Assembly: GCF_016892625.1 (NCBI RefSeq)
Contig: NZ_JAFEMW010000004.1
Location: forward strand, 124,001-188,000
DNA: 64,000 bases
From: Brevibacterium sp. RIT 803
GTDB lineage: Bacteria > Actinomycetota > Actinomycetes > Actinomycetales > Brevibacteriaceae
Direction of reading: 5' to 3'
Both the position numbers and the translations under genes were made by a program. Under the pieces are notes generated by a model. That model did not search any database. It was not told where the DNA came from and was given only the letters and a program-made list of their open reading frames with translations. This document shows positions 16,130 through 24,731 of this stretch, piece after piece. Every line of letters starts with the position of its first letter. Position 1 is the stretch's first letter.

Positions 16130-17230
16130 TCACACGCAGTCAGCCCCGCGTAGCCACGGTGCCTGGCCGTACAGTCTGGTCGCGAGGGATTCCAAGTCGA
16201 CTGCCTCGGCGAAACTGAGTCTGACGATCCGGTAGCCCATTGCGATAAGGCGATTGTATTGTGCAGACTCCTTGCGCATCAGGGAGAACCCGCTGTCGAC
16301 GTATTTCGTCACGCCGTCCACAAAGATGATCGTCTTCGAAGCCCTGTGCATGAAATCAACCCGCGCGATATGTCGGTGGCCATCGAAGACATCGGCCTGC
16401 TGTTCGAAGCCCGAGATCTTGAGAATTGAGAGATTGTAGGCGCATAGACTTTCGGCATAGCTCTCCGACAGCGGGCTGATGGAGGCAAGCAGTCGTTCTG
16501 CCCGCCGGTGCCCCGTCGAAAGCCGTCCAACGACTGGAACAAACCCTTCATCGATACACGTTCGCGCAAGCTGACCGGTGTTCTTCGGATATCCGAAACG
16601 TGCCGCATCGTCTGCACGGATATCAGAGCCGAACACCGCTCTCCGCAGAACCTTCTCCAGCGCAGCGAACGCCTCTGGCTCCCCCAAGTGCCCAATGAGA
16701 TCAAGGGCCGTTCTCACGGGTGAGGTGAGCATCATCTTGCCGATGTGAACTGAATCCTCTTCCGGTATCGATCTGGTCGTGCGGGACAGATCGTTGCTCT
16801 TCCATCGTCGGGACGGATTCGCCGCATGGATCAGTCCGCGTGGCGGTCGGTACAACGGCAGATCATGAATGTAGGCCGCCGAGACCCCGCACACCATATC
16901 GTCGGCCCGGTACAGCGGATAAGATGCAACCCTGAGTTTCTCGATAGTATCCAGAAGGGCGAAGCTCTTCCGCCCCGTGGCATCCGTCTGTTCGCCAACC
17001 GTCTTGATCCACGCTTCATCAGTGATGAGGTCCATGATTCTGCCGTGACGAGGACTCTGGCATCGAGCAACAATCGAATACATGCCAAACGTAAGTTTGA
17101 GCAGACAGCAGCCGACCGCACTGCCGATTCTGCGGCTGTGGATCCCGTTGGCGTTCAATTCTCGAGTTCGCACAATGTTGTACATGTGCCAATGCTCGGG
17201 CGCAGGTGCGACGCGTTTCAATGGACTCAC
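16130..17230 (-). CDS. AbiEi-like / DUF559 endonuclease-fold protein of unknown role
   Basis: A 366-residue protein, not named further. Residues 17-55 resemble the helix-turn-helix start of AbiEi-type antitoxin proteins (VRTRELNANGIHSRRIGSAV, then FGMYSI). Residues 150-190 have TSPVRTALDLIG and EAFAALEKVLRR, also typical. The C-terminus (about 295-355) resembles the DUF559/Vsr-like nuclease fold: ARVDFMHR, then IIFVDGVTKY, then GYRIVRLSFAEAVD. GTG 17230 follows AAGG. Base composition is visibly less GC-rich than its neighbours, and the gene is bracketed by two related 40-bp palindromes, which suggests gain by transfer. No toxin partner gene is adjacent. Defence or antitoxin function is only a family-based guess. 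Confidence 0.72.
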   Translation of the reverse strand: MSPLKRVAPAPEHWHMYNIVRTRELNANGIHSRRIGSAVGCCLLKLTFGMYSIVARCQSPRHGRIMDLITDEAWIKTVGEQTDATGRKSFALLDTIEKLRVASYPLYRADDMVCGVSAAYIHDLPLYRPPRGLIHAANPSRRWKSNDLSRTTRSIPEEDSVHIGKMMLTSPVRTALDLIGHLGEPEAFAALEKVLRRAVFGSDIRADDAARFGYPKNTGQLARTCIDEGFVPVVGRLSTGHRRAERLLASISPLSESYAESLCAYNLSILKISGFEQQADVFDGHRHIARVDFMHRASKTIIFVDGVTKYVDSGFSLMRKESAQYNRLIAMGYRIVRLSFAEAVDLESLATRLYGQAPWLRGADCV

Positions 17231-17475
17231 TCAACCTTGTGGAAGCAGGTTTCTCCTCCACAGGGTTCACGCACTTGAGTCACGGCATCGTCCACAACGA
17301 AACGAACCTGAGTCGCCAGCGGATACGGCAGCGATCGGCGTGATGTCTGCTATCGCTGACGGGGGACGACGAGGAACATGAACTTCACCTAGGCGCGCCC
17401 TTCCCCTCACATTCACCCGTCAGCAAACTGCACAAGCGTAGTTGCCTGGTGGTCGCGTACACAACCGCTGGGAAT
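17231..17475. other. Gene-free stretch upstream of the AbiEi/DUF559-like gene
   Basis: With the palindrome that follows it, this forms a 391-base gap up to the tRNA. I see no coding sequence. A segment at about 17419-17438 (GCAAACTGCACAAGC) resembles a segment beside the left palindrome at about 16026-16042 (GCGAACTGCACCAGC), so similarity between the two flanks may extend beyond the palindromes. Confidence 0.5.
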
Positions 17476-17515
17476 AAGTGCGCAGGTAGAGCACAAGTGA
17501 CGCACCTATGCACTT
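17476..17515. repeat. 40-bp palindromic element, right copy
   Basis: This element begins AAGTGCGCAGGTAGAGCAC and ends ACCTATGCACTT. It aligns without gaps to the 40-base element at 16048-16087, differing at about eight positions, mostly in one arm and the central loop. It lies about 245 bases upstream of the AbiEi/DUF559-like gene and about 105 bases from tRNA-Gly. Confidence 0.78.
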
Positions 17516-17621
17516 TGGGCTAGCGAGCATCGTATTCGCGCTGACTCAGGCGTAGGAAACAGCGCAAGAAGCGCAGGAACGGCAAGGGGGTGGGAAACTC
17601 GACCCCACCTCCGTGCACGAG

Positions 17622-17692
17622 AGCGGGCGACGGGAATCGAACCCGCGTCATCGGCTTGGGAAGCCGAGGCTCTGCCATTAAGCTACGCCCGC
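17622..17692 (-). tRNA. tRNA-Gly (anticodon CCC)
   Basis: Read on the minus strand the cloverleaf is complete: acceptor GCGGGCG/CGCCCGC, D arm with TTAATGGCAGAG, anticodon stem CGGCT/AGCCG around TTCCCAA with anticodon CCC, and T arm GCGGG-TTCGATT-CCCGT. The discriminator base is T and CCA is not encoded. The gene stands alone, with repeats and a palindrome just upstream. Confidence 0.95.
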
Positions 17693-17718
17693 GATCTACC
17701 GGAGGAAAATGTTCTCAC

Positions 17719-17734
17719 CAGGGAATATTCCCTG
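17719..17734. repeat. Perfect 16-bp palindrome upstream of tRNA-Gly
   Basis: CAGGGAATATTCCCTG is fully self-complementary. It lies 27 to 42 bases before the 5' end of tRNA-Gly, where a -35 region would be expected. It could be a regulatory site; nothing in the sequence names the protein. Confidence 0.7.
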
Positions 17735-17770
17735 AAGTGGCGAAAGCCTCCGCGGTGGCTCTCTCAGTGT

Positions 17771-17848
17771 ATATCGACTCGCCCCGTGTATATCGAGACT
17801 CGCCCCGTGTCTAACGACTCGCCCCGTGTCTGTCGACTCGCCCCGTGT
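17771..17848. repeat. Four tandem copies of a 19-bp repeat
   Basis: The unit contains the core GACTCGCCCCGTGT and recurs at 17771-17789, 17790-17810 (21 bases), 17811-17829 and 17830-17848, with partial units on both sides. There are no spacers of CRISPR size. It lies between tRNA-Gly and the 3' end of the symporter gene. Confidence 0.85.
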
Positions 17849-17893
17849 CTGTCGTCGGGATGGATTCCCTGCAGGGGAACGCTGTGACAACGC

Positions 17894-17923
17894 CTGAGGG
17901 GGCGGCCGCAGCCACCCCCTCAG
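17894..17923 (-). terminator. Hairpin terminator of the symporter operon
   Basis: CTGAGGGGG (17894-17902) pairs with CCCCCTCAG (17915-17923) around a 12-base loop. It lies 32 bases after the stop of the symporter gene. There is no clear T tract, so the termination mode is uncertain, but the stem is strong. Confidence 0.55.
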
Positions 17924-17954
17924 CATCATGTCGTACGAGGACTATGTCTCACAC

Positions 17955-19601
17955 TCAGTGGTCGACAGCCTCCTCGGCGCCGAACCCGGTGTGGGCGCGA
18001 ACGTCCATCTCCGCTGCCAGCTCGGGACTCTCGACTGTCTTGTCGGTGATCGACGCGATCCAGCCGAGGAGGAAGCCGAGCGGAATCGAGATGATTCCGG
18101 GATTCGACAATGGGAAGAGCACGAAGTCCGCCCCCGGAATCATCGCGGTCTCGGAACCGGAGACCACCGGCGAGAACGCGATCAGCAGAATCGCCGATCC
18201 CAGACCGCCGTAGATCGACCACACCGCGCCGCGAGTGGTGAAGCGCTTCCAGAACAGCGAGTAGACGATCGTCGGCAGGTTCGCACTGGCCGCGACGGCG
18301 AACGCGAGTGCCACGAGGAATGCGATGTTCTGTCCCTGCACTCCGATGCCGCCGATGATCGCCACGGCACCGATCACGATGACCGTGCGACGTGCGATCT
18401 TGACTTCGGCATCGGGGTCGTCGACCTTGCCCTTCTTGATGACGCTCGCATAGATATCGTGAGCGAAGGACGCGGCCGCGGTGATCGCGAGGCCGGCGAC
18501 CACTGCCAGGATCGTCGCGAAGGCAACTGCCGAGATGAACCCCATGAGGATGGGCCCGCCGAGGTGGAGCGCCAGCAGCGGTGCCGCCGAATTCACTCCG
18601 CCCGGTGCGTTCTCAATCGCATCGGCACCCACGAGTGCTGCCGCACCGTATCCGAGGATGAGGGTGAACAGGTAGAACCCGCCGATGAGCCAGATGGCCC
18701 AGACGACCGAACGACGGGCTTCCTTCGCAGAGGGGACCGTGTAGAAGCGCATCAGAACGTGCGGCAGGCCGGCGGTGCCGAGCACCAGCGCCAGTGCCAG
18801 TGAAATGAAGTCGAGCGGGTTCTCACCGTACTGCTGACCCGGTTCGAGGATAGCCTCACCCACGCCCGAGTTGTTGACCGCAGAAGCGAGAAGGGTCGAG
18901 AGGTTGAACCCGTTGAGGGCCAGCACCCAGATGGTCATTGCGAAGGTACCGAGGATCAGCAGGACCGCTTTGACGATCTGGACCCAGGTGGTTCCCTTCA
19001 TGCCGCCGACCAGCACGTAGATGATCATGAGAGCACCCACCACGGCAACGACCAGCGATTGGCCGACCTCGCCGTCGATGCCCATGAGCAGTGATACCAG
19101 CCCACCCGCACCGGCCATCTGAGCCAGGAGGTAGAAGAAGCAGACTGCCAGTGTCGACAGTGCTGCGGCCATGCGCACAGGCCGCTGCTTGAGTCGGAAG
19201 GACAGCACGTCGGCCATCGTGAACTTACCGGTGTTGCGCATCAGCTCCGCCACGATGAGCAGGGCGACGAGCCAGGCGACGAGGAATCCGATCGAATACA
19301 GGAAGCCGTCGTAGCCGTTGACCGCGATGGCTCCGCAGATACCGAGGAACGAGGCTGCTGAAAGATAGTCGCCCGCGATCGCGAACCCGTTCTGGGGGCC
19401 GGTGAAGGACCTGCCGCCCGCATAGTAATCGGAAGCGGATTTGTTGTTCTTGCTGGCCCGCAGGACGATGAACATCGTCACCGCGACGAAAGCGGCGAAG
19501 ATCGTGATGTTGAGGATCGGGTTGTTCTCGACCTCGGTCACGCCCTGGGACACTTTGTCGAGACTGGAAGCGAAGAGGTCTCCTATGGCGACTGCGCTCA
19601 T
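17955..19601 (-). CDS. mctC: Sodium/solute symporter, acetate/monocarboxylate type (MctC/ActP-like)
   Basis: A 548-residue sodium:solute symporter family protein with about 13 membrane helices. Family marks include DYYAGGRSFTGPQNGFAIAGDYLSA split over the first cytoplasmic region, and LGTAGLPHVLMRFYTVP in the middle. These place it with ActP/MctC transporters for acetate, propionate and pyruvate. It follows a DUF485 gene with a four-base overlap (ATGA), the usual actP pairing, and lies opposite a RamA-like regulator of acetate metabolism. A hairpin terminator follows. The methylcitrate operon 12 kb away would use propionate brought in by such a carrier. Substrate is inferred from family and context. 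Confidence 0.9.
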   Translation of the reverse strand: MSAVAIGDLFASSLDKVSQGVTEVENNPILNITIFAAFVAVTMFIVLRASKNNKSASDYYAGGRSFTGPQNGFAIAGDYLSAASFLGICGAIAVNGYDGFLYSIGFLVAWLVALLIVAELMRNTGKFTMADVLSFRLKQRPVRMAAALSTLAVCFFYLLAQMAGAGGLVSLLMGIDGEVGQSLVVAVVGALMIIYVLVGGMKGTTWVQIVKAVLLILGTFAMTIWVLALNGFNLSTLLASAVNNSGVGEAILEPGQQYGENPLDFISLALALVLGTAGLPHVLMRFYTVPSAKEARRSVVWAIWLIGGFYLFTLILGYGAAALVGADAIENAPGGVNSAAPLLALHLGGPILMGFISAVAFATILAVVAGLAITAAASFAHDIYASVIKKGKVDDPDAEVKIARRTVIVIGAVAIIGGIGVQGQNIAFLVALAFAVAASANLPTIVYSLFWKRFTTRGAVWSIYGGLGSAILLIAFSPVVSGSETAMIPGADFVLFPLSNPGIISIPLGFLLGWIASITDKTVESPELAAEMDVRAHTGFGAEEAVDH

Positions 19602-19939
19602 GGGGTGGTTCCTTCCGACTGCTGCTGGAGGCGTTCACGGATCGCCGAGGCCGGCGGATCGAGCTTCTTGTTCGCGAACGAAACGTAGAACATCGTGATC
19701 GCGAAGGTCGTCACGAACTGCAGGAGTCCGAGGATCAGCCCGAGGTTGATCTCACCGACGACCTTCGTGGACATGAAATCGTGCGCGTAGGTGCTCAGAA
19801 TGACGTAGAGGAAGTACCACGCCATGAATCCGATCGACAGTGGTATCACCACCGAGAACCTTTTGCGCTTTAGTGCTTTGAATTCGGGATTCTCCTCTTC
19901 GACGAGGAAATCGACCCGAGTACTTTCGGGATCGGTCAT
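19598..19939 (-). CDS. DUF485 domain membrane protein, partner of the symporter
   Basis: A 113-residue protein with a charged N-terminus and two membrane helices (about residues 30-50 and 65-90), the second ending in TMFYVSFANKKLDP. Small DUF485 proteins are encoded directly before ActP/MctC transporters in many bacteria. Here it overlaps the symporter start by four bases. The ATG at 19939 has GGAGAAGCA before it. Its function is unknown; an accessory role in transport is the common assumption. Confidence 0.9.
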   Translation of the reverse strand: MTDPESTRVDFLVEEENPEFKALKRKRFSVVIPLSIGFMAWYFLYVILSTYAHDFMSTKVVGEINLGLILGLLQFVTTFAITMFYVSFANKKLDPPASAIRERLQQQSEGTTP

Positions 19940-20022
19940 TGCTTCTCCATTCGAAACGTGCGTCGAGCATCAGTGGTCTGAATCACACAACTTTAAACTA
20001 ACGGTCAGTCGGCGCTGGGGAA

Positions 20023-20040
20023 TACCACCGAAAGTTGGTA
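20023..20040. promoter_or_regulatory. Dyad between the symporter operon and the RamA-like gene
   Basis: TACCA (20023-20027) and TGGTA (20036-20040) are inverted repeats with eight bases between them, 10 bases before the ATG of the RamA-like gene. Just upstream, TGGGGA at 20016-20021 resembles the short G-run motif reported for RamA in corynebacteria. Autoregulation is plausible but unproven. Confidence 0.4.
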
Positions 20041-20050
20041 GCTTGTTCAC

Positions 20051-20932
20051 ATGAATGCCAAAACCAGAGAATCTCGGGCGCTGAAGGCCGAGACTCGCCG
20101 ACTCTTCGTCGAAGCCATCGACTCTCTGCACCGCAGCGGGACCGGTGATGTGGTCTTCGGCGGAACGGTCGACGAGGGCGAGGTCACCGTCGAGGCGGTA
20201 GCCGGAGGCGGCAAGGACCGCCTGTCCTCGCTGATCGTCAGTACCGGACGCGGGCTCGGTGGACGTGCGCTCACCGAAGGCACCCCACAGCTGACGAAGG
20301 ACTACGGACTCGACCCCTTCATCACTCATCACTACGACGAAGAGATCCTCGGCGAAGGGATCAAGGTGCTCATCGCCGTCCCGACGCTGCGCGGCGGCGA
20401 CGTCACGGGCATGATCTACTGCGGTCATCGCACAAACTACAACTCTGCGGCGCCGCAGACGAGCGATCTGGTCAAACGGGTCAGGCAGCTGTCGGTGGAT
20501 CTGGGTCGGCTCGGTCAGCGCCCACAACCCGAGGAACAGATCGAGCCCGAGCGCCTGTATCCCGATCTCGAGTCCTCGAGCAGGGAAGCTCTGCGGCGCA
20601 CCTATGCGGAACTGCGCTCGATCCGTTCAGGCGTCGATGAGAACGAGATGCGTCAGCGACTGACAGTCGTGGAGAACCGCCTGGCCGATATCCTCTCCGG
20701 CCACAATTCGGAGCTGTTCCCGAACCCGACACCCACTGTCAGCCTCTCCCCCAGGGAAACCGACATTCTCTCCCATGTGGCATTGGGATGGTCGAATGTC
20801 AGGATCGCCGAGGGGCTGGGACTGCGGGAGTCGACCGTGAAGTCCTACCTGAATACGGCCATGGTCAAACTTTCAGCTGGCACCCGGCATGAGGCTGTGT
20901 CCATCGCGCGGTCGGCCGGGGCTCTTCCCTGA
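20051..20932 (+). CDS. ramA: LuxR-type regulator with GAF-like domain (RamA-like)
   Basis: A 293-residue regulator. Residues 20-155 form a GAF-like sensor region; residues 230-290 are a LuxR helix-turn-helix (SLSPRETDILSHVALGW, then GLRESTVKSYLNTAMVKL). This layout matches RamA/RamB-class regulators of acetate metabolism in corynebacteria. It is read divergently from the DUF485-symporter pair with a 111-base gap, which supports a role in acetate or propionate control. It may also govern the prp operon, as RamA has many targets elsewhere; that is inference. The symbol is given by similarity of domain order and context, so treat it as provisional. Confidence 0.78.
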   Translation: MNAKTRESRALKAETRRLFVEAIDSLHRSGTGDVVFGGTVDEGEVTVEAVAGGGKDRLSSLIVSTGRGLGGRALTEGTPQLTKDYGLDPFITHHYDEEILGEGIKVLIAVPTLRGGDVTGMIYCGHRTNYNSAAPQTSDLVKRVRQLSVDLGRLGQRPQPEEQIEPERLYPDLESSSREALRRTYAELRSIRSGVDENEMRQRLTVVENRLADILSGHNSELFPNPTPTVSLSPRETDILSHVALGWSNVRIAEGLGLRESTVKSYLNTAMVKLSAGTRHEAVSIARSAGALP

Positions 20933-21013
20933 TCCGGCCTGCCGCGCTGAACCGGCCTGCGCATCTGACTCGGACTGCCACGCTGACCAGAGCTGCCGGG
21001 TTGGTCCTGGCCA

Positions 21014-21850
21014 TCAGCCGTTGATGGCTTCGGAGTTCTCCTTCTCCATTTCGAGGGACCGGTCGCCTGCAGCCTGGGCAGCAGCCTCGGCGATATCGAA
21101 GAGCCCTGCGTCGATGAAGGTCTGCAGTCCGGCGAGCGTGGTGCCGCCCTTGCTGCTCACCGCCTGACGCTGTGCGCTCGGGTCCGGCTTCTCGCTCAGA
21201 AGTCGACCTGCCCCATCGGCAGTGGCCACGACCATCTGCGTGGCCGTCTCCTCGCTCAGCCCCATCTTCACACCGGCGGCGATCATGGTCTCTGCCAGGA
21301 GGAAGAAGTAGGCCACTCCCGAGCCTGAGATTCCTGTCATCGCAGGGATCTGCGCTTCTTCAAGTGCCACAACGAGTCCGGCTCCGGACAGCAGAGTCCG
21401 CAGTGTGTCCACAGTCGTCTCGTCCACCTCGGCGGAGGGGGCGAGGGCGATGACGCCATGTCCGATGGCGCTGGGGGTGTTGGGCATGATTCGCACGATC
21501 GGGTTCTGCGGCGCCAGCGTGGCCAGGTCATCCATGGCGACACCGGCAGCCATCGAGACGAGGACTGTGTTCGCGTCCAGGCTCGGAGAGAGCTCACGCA
21601 ACGTGTCGGCCATCATCCAGGGCTTGACGCCGAGGAAGACGAAGTCCGCACCGGCAGCGGCCTTCTGGTTGGCCTCGGCATCGTCGTCCACCGAGATGAT
21701 GGTCGCGCTCGGGAGCTCCGCAGCGAGTCGCTTCGCCGAGGCGGCCGAATTGGTCGTCGCTCGAACGTCGAGCTTCTCGTCGGCGCTCAGTATTCCCTTG
21801 ATCAGTGCCGAGCCCATGTTTCCCGTGCCGATGGAGGCGATGGAGGTCAA
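21014..21850 (-). CDS. proC: Pyrroline-5-carboxylate reductase
   Basis: A 278-residue NAD(P)H-dependent enzyme for the last step of proline synthesis. The Rossmann motif is IGTGNMGSALIKG (residues 7-19). FLGVKPWMM follows, then MPNTPSAIGHGV, and the C-terminal family signature region with GISGSGVAYFFL, SSKGGTTLAGLQ and IDAGL. The start is TTG at 21850 behind AAAGGCAGG. The C-terminus EMEKENSEAING is typical. It lies downstream of the TIM-barrel isomerase gene on the same strand, the same pair as Rv0498-Rv0500 in M. tuberculosis. Confidence 0.95.
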   Translation of the reverse strand: MTSIASIGTGNMGSALIKGILSADEKLDVRATTNSAASAKRLAAELPSATIISVDDDAEANQKAAAGADFVFLGVKPWMMADTLRELSPSLDANTVLVSMAAGVAMDDLATLAPQNPIVRIMPNTPSAIGHGVIALAPSAEVDETTVDTLRTLLSGAGLVVALEEAQIPAMTGISGSGVAYFFLLAETMIAAGVKMGLSEETATQMVVATADGAGRLLSEKPDPSAQRQAVSSKGGTTLAGLQTFIDAGLFDIAEAAAQAAGDRSLEMEKENSEAING

Positions 21851-21897
21851 ATCAGACCTGCCTTTCTGTGGTGGTTCAATCGGTGTGCGTGGCGTGT

Positions 21898-22896
21898 TCA
21901 GGTGTTCGACTGTCTCTCGCTCGTGCGCAGGTCACTGGTGCGCACGTGGCTCGAGGCATTGCGATGGCGGTCCTCGGTCTCAAGGCCGAGGTGTGTTCGG
22001 GCGAAGGCGAGGGAGTCGGCGAGCATCTGCTCACGAGTGGACTTCTTCGCAACGAATCGTGTGTTGACTTCGACGACGACGTCGCCGGACCAGTTGCGCT
22101 TGGCCAGAAGCTGCAGGGTTTCGGCCACGGGCATGGTGCCGGCGCCGGGGATCAGATGTTCGTCCTTGAGGGATCCGGAGCCGTCGGTGAGATGGACGTG
22201 ACGGAGTTTGTCGAAGATCTCTGACACGGTCTCGACGGCGTTCATCCCGGCCGTCGAGGCATGGGAGAAGTCGAAGGTGAGGGCATCGTAGTCCTCGTCG
22301 AGGGGGTTCCAGTCGGGATAGTAGACGAGGACCTCGCGCACGCCTGCGCGCCAGGGGTACATGTTCTCCACGGCGAGGACGACTCCGGTCTCCTCTGACA
22401 CTTGCCGCACACCGTCGACGAAGCCCAGCGCATACTCCCCCTGCCACCTGAACGGCGGGTGCAGCACCACGGTTTTGGCGCCGACCTCCTTGGCGAGATT
22501 CGCAGTGATGCGCAGCTTCTCCCAGTGATCCTTGTGCAGGACGCGAGGCAGGAAGAGCAGCGTCGGTGCGTGCAGGGACATGACTTTGAGTCCGGTCTCC
22601 TCAGCCAGGCCGTTGATGAGGTCGACATCGCGGGTCTCGGCATTGTGGGTGACCATGATCTCGACACCGTCGTAGCCGTGTTCGGCTGCTTGGGAGAAGG
22701 TCTCGGCAACGGTCATCGGTGACACCGAGGAACTGGAGAGTCCGATCCGGATCTGGTGGTCCGAACTGTGCTGGGTCTCGTGGTCGTAGACCTGATGGCT
22801 GTCGAAGTACTCACGGTGCCGTCGCGAATTGGACCGCGCGGAATTCTTTGCGGTGTAGACCTTACGTGCTGACTTCGACCGTTTCGCCCTGCTCAT
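21898..22896 (-). CDS. Sugar phosphate isomerase/epimerase-like TIM-barrel protein
   Basis: A 332-residue protein of the AP endonuclease 2/xylose isomerase-like TIM-barrel family. Metal-ligand regions can be seen in EIMVTH, VVLHPPF, LAVENMYPW, TFDFSHAST, HVHLTDGSG and VVVEVNT. The first 50 residues are basic and low-complexity; the conserved part begins at about IRIGLSSSSVSP, so the true start may be later than ATG 22896. The same gene accompanies proC and ppx in mycobacteria (Rv0498). The substrate is not known. Confidence 0.85.
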   Translation of the reverse strand: MSRAKRSKSARKVYTAKNSARSNSRRHREYFDSHQVYDHETQHSSDHQIRIGLSSSSVSPMTVAETFSQAAEHGYDGVEIMVTHNAETRDVDLINGLAEETGLKVMSLHAPTLLFLPRVLHKDHWEKLRITANLAKEVGAKTVVLHPPFRWQGEYALGFVDGVRQVSEETGVVLAVENMYPWRAGVREVLVYYPDWNPLDEDYDALTFDFSHASTAGMNAVETVSEIFDKLRHVHLTDGSGSLKDEHLIPGAGTMPVAETLQLLAKRNWSGDVVVEVNTRFVAKKSTREQMLADSLAFARTHLGLETEDRHRNASSHVRTSDLRTSERQSNT

Positions 22897-23135
22897 CTCA
22901 CCCAGTTTAGTCCTCGAAGATTCCGTATTCCCTCAGAAAGCATATGCCCTGAAGCCGCCAAGCCGGAGCGATGGCTGGTCTTCGAGTTCGACGCGCCCGC
23001 GTCGACGATGCGCCCTGGCACCCCACGGAGTTCACCCACGTCCTCGACGGGGTGTCCCCGGCGGTGCCAGAGCGCATGGTCACGATCGATCTCGACTCAA
23101 CCCCCATATCGGCGAGGGTCGGCCTCGACCAGAGG
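22897..23135. other. Intergenic region between the isomerase gene and glpK
   Basis: In 239 bases I find no convincing gene on either strand and no strong terminator. A weak GGTCG-GCCT-CGACC hairpin lies near 23110. It should contain the promoter of the isomerase-proC pair. Confidence 0.4.
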
Positions 23136-24668
23136 TCAGCCTTGGAGGGCTTCGACGTCCTCGTCGACCCAGTTCTTCGACTTCTCGACTGCCTTGTTCC
23201 ACAGTCGGTAGGCACGAGCGACTGTGTCCTCGTCCATCGACGGCAGCCAGCGCTTGTCCTCACGCCAGTTGTTCTTCACATCTTCTTCACCGTTCCAGAA
23301 CTTCACGGCGATCCCGGCTGCATATGCCGCGCCCAGGGCCGTGGTCTCGACGACCTCGGGGCGGATGACGGGCACGCCGAGGAGATCGGCCTGGAACTGC
23401 ATCAGCGTCTCATTGGCGACCATGCCGCCATCGACCTTGAGCTCGGTGAGTTTGACTCCCGAATCGAGGTCCATCGCATCGAGGACCTCGCGGGACTGGA
23501 ATGCCACCGACTCGAGAGCTGCCCGGGCAATGTGGTTCTTGTTGACGAAGCGTGTGAGTCCCACCATCACTCCGCGTGCGTCGGACTCCCAGTGGGGTGC
23601 GAAGAGACCGGAGAAGGCCGGCACGATATAGCAGCCACCGTTGTCGTCGACATTCTTCGCAAGCGTCTCAACTTCGGGGGCCTCGGAGATGATGCCGAAA
23701 TTGTCGCGCAGCCACTGCACGAGGGAACCTGTCACGGCTACTGAGCCTTCGAGAGCGTAGACGGCCGCGTTCTCGCCGATCTTGTAGGCGACGGTCGTCA
23801 GCAGTCCGTTCTTGCTGGCCACGGGCTCGGTTCCGGTGTTGATGAGCATGAAGTTTCCGGTGCCGTAGGTGTTCTTGGCCTGGCCCTTCTCGAAGCATGC
23901 CTGACCGAAGGTCGCCGCCTGCTGGTCGCCGAGGATACCGCAGATCGGGGTGTCGATGATGAGGCCGTTCTTGGCGCCGTAGCCGTACACCTCCGAACAG
24001 GACTTGATCTCTGGGAGCATCGCGACGGGAATGCCCATCTCGCCGGCGATCTCCTCGTTCCAGTCGAGGCTCTTGACGTTCATGAGCATCGTGCGCGAGG
24101 CATTCGTGACGTCGGTGACGTGGACTCCGCCGTTGACGCCGCCGGTGAGGTTCCAGAGAACCCAGGTGTCCATGGTGCCGAAGAGCAGTTCGCCGGCTTC
24201 AGCGGACTCCTTGACTCCGTCGACGTTGTCGAAGACCCACTTGGCCTTCGGTCCGGCGAAGTACGTCGCCAGAGGCAGGCCCACACGATCCTTGTACTTG
24301 TCGGGTCCTTCGTCTCCGGCGAGTTCGTCGCAGATCTTCTGGGTTCTGGTGTCCTGCCAGACGATCGCGTTGTAGACGGGCTTGCCGGTGTTCTTGTTCC
24401 AGATGACCGTGGTCTCACGCTGATTCGTGATGCCCACGCCCTCGAGCTGGTGGCGGTTGATGCCGGCGCGGGTCAGAGCCTGACCGATCGCCTCGTTCGT
24501 GTTCCTGATGATCTCCAACGGGTCGTGTTCGACCCAGCCGGCCCGCGGGAAGATCTGCTCGTGCTCAAGTTGGCCCGAGGACACGATCTGTCCGTCGTGG
24601 TTGAAGACGATGGCCCGCGACGAGGTGGTGCCCTGGTCGATGGCGAGGATGAACTTTTCCTGACTCAT
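23136..24668 (-). CDS. glpK: Glycerol kinase
   Basis: A 510-residue FGGY-family kinase that phosphorylates glycerol to glycerol-3-phosphate. Markers are [14 protein letters not shown] at the N-terminus, [11 protein letters not shown], the substrate region [23 protein letters not shown], and [12 protein letters not shown] near the adenine site. Length is normal. It is the last gene of a glpD-glpF-glpK operon, 63 bases after glpF. ATG 24668 lies behind AGGAGT. Confidence 0.97.
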   Translation of the reverse strand: MSQEKFILAIDQGTTSSRAIVFNHDGQIVSSGQLEHEQIFPRAGWVEHDPLEIIRNTNEAIGQALTRAGINRHQLEGVGITNQRETTVIWNKNTGKPVYNAIVWQDTRTQKICDELAGDEGPDKYKDRVGLPLATYFAGPKAKWVFDNVDGVKESAEAGELLFGTMDTWVLWNLTGGVNGGVHVTDVTNASRTMLMNVKSLDWNEEIAGEMGIPVAMLPEIKSCSEVYGYGAKNGLIIDTPICGILGDQQAATFGQACFEKGQAKNTYGTGNFMLINTGTEPVASKNGLLTTVAYKIGENAAVYALEGSVAVTGSLVQWLRDNFGIISEAPEVETLAKNVDDNGGCYIVPAFSGLFAPHWESDARGVMVGLTRFVNKNHIARAALESVAFQSREVLDAMDLDSGVKLTELKVDGGMVANETLMQFQADLLGVPVIRPEVVETTALGAAYAAGIAVKFWNGEEDVKNNWREDKRWLPSMDEDTVARAYRLWNKAVEKSKNWVDEDVEALQG

Positions 24669-24731
24669 GCTGACTCCTATGGCGAGGTGATGCTGTGGAT
24701 TGCTGGTGACTCAGACGAAGGTTCGATGGGG

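Noticed and set aside
17771..17848. Possible CRISPR array
   Set aside because: The 19-base units follow each other directly without unique spacers, and no cas genes are present.
22971..23744. Plus-strand frame between the isomerase gene and glpK
   Set aside because: Most of it is antisense to glpK, and the first part shows no family or ribosome site.
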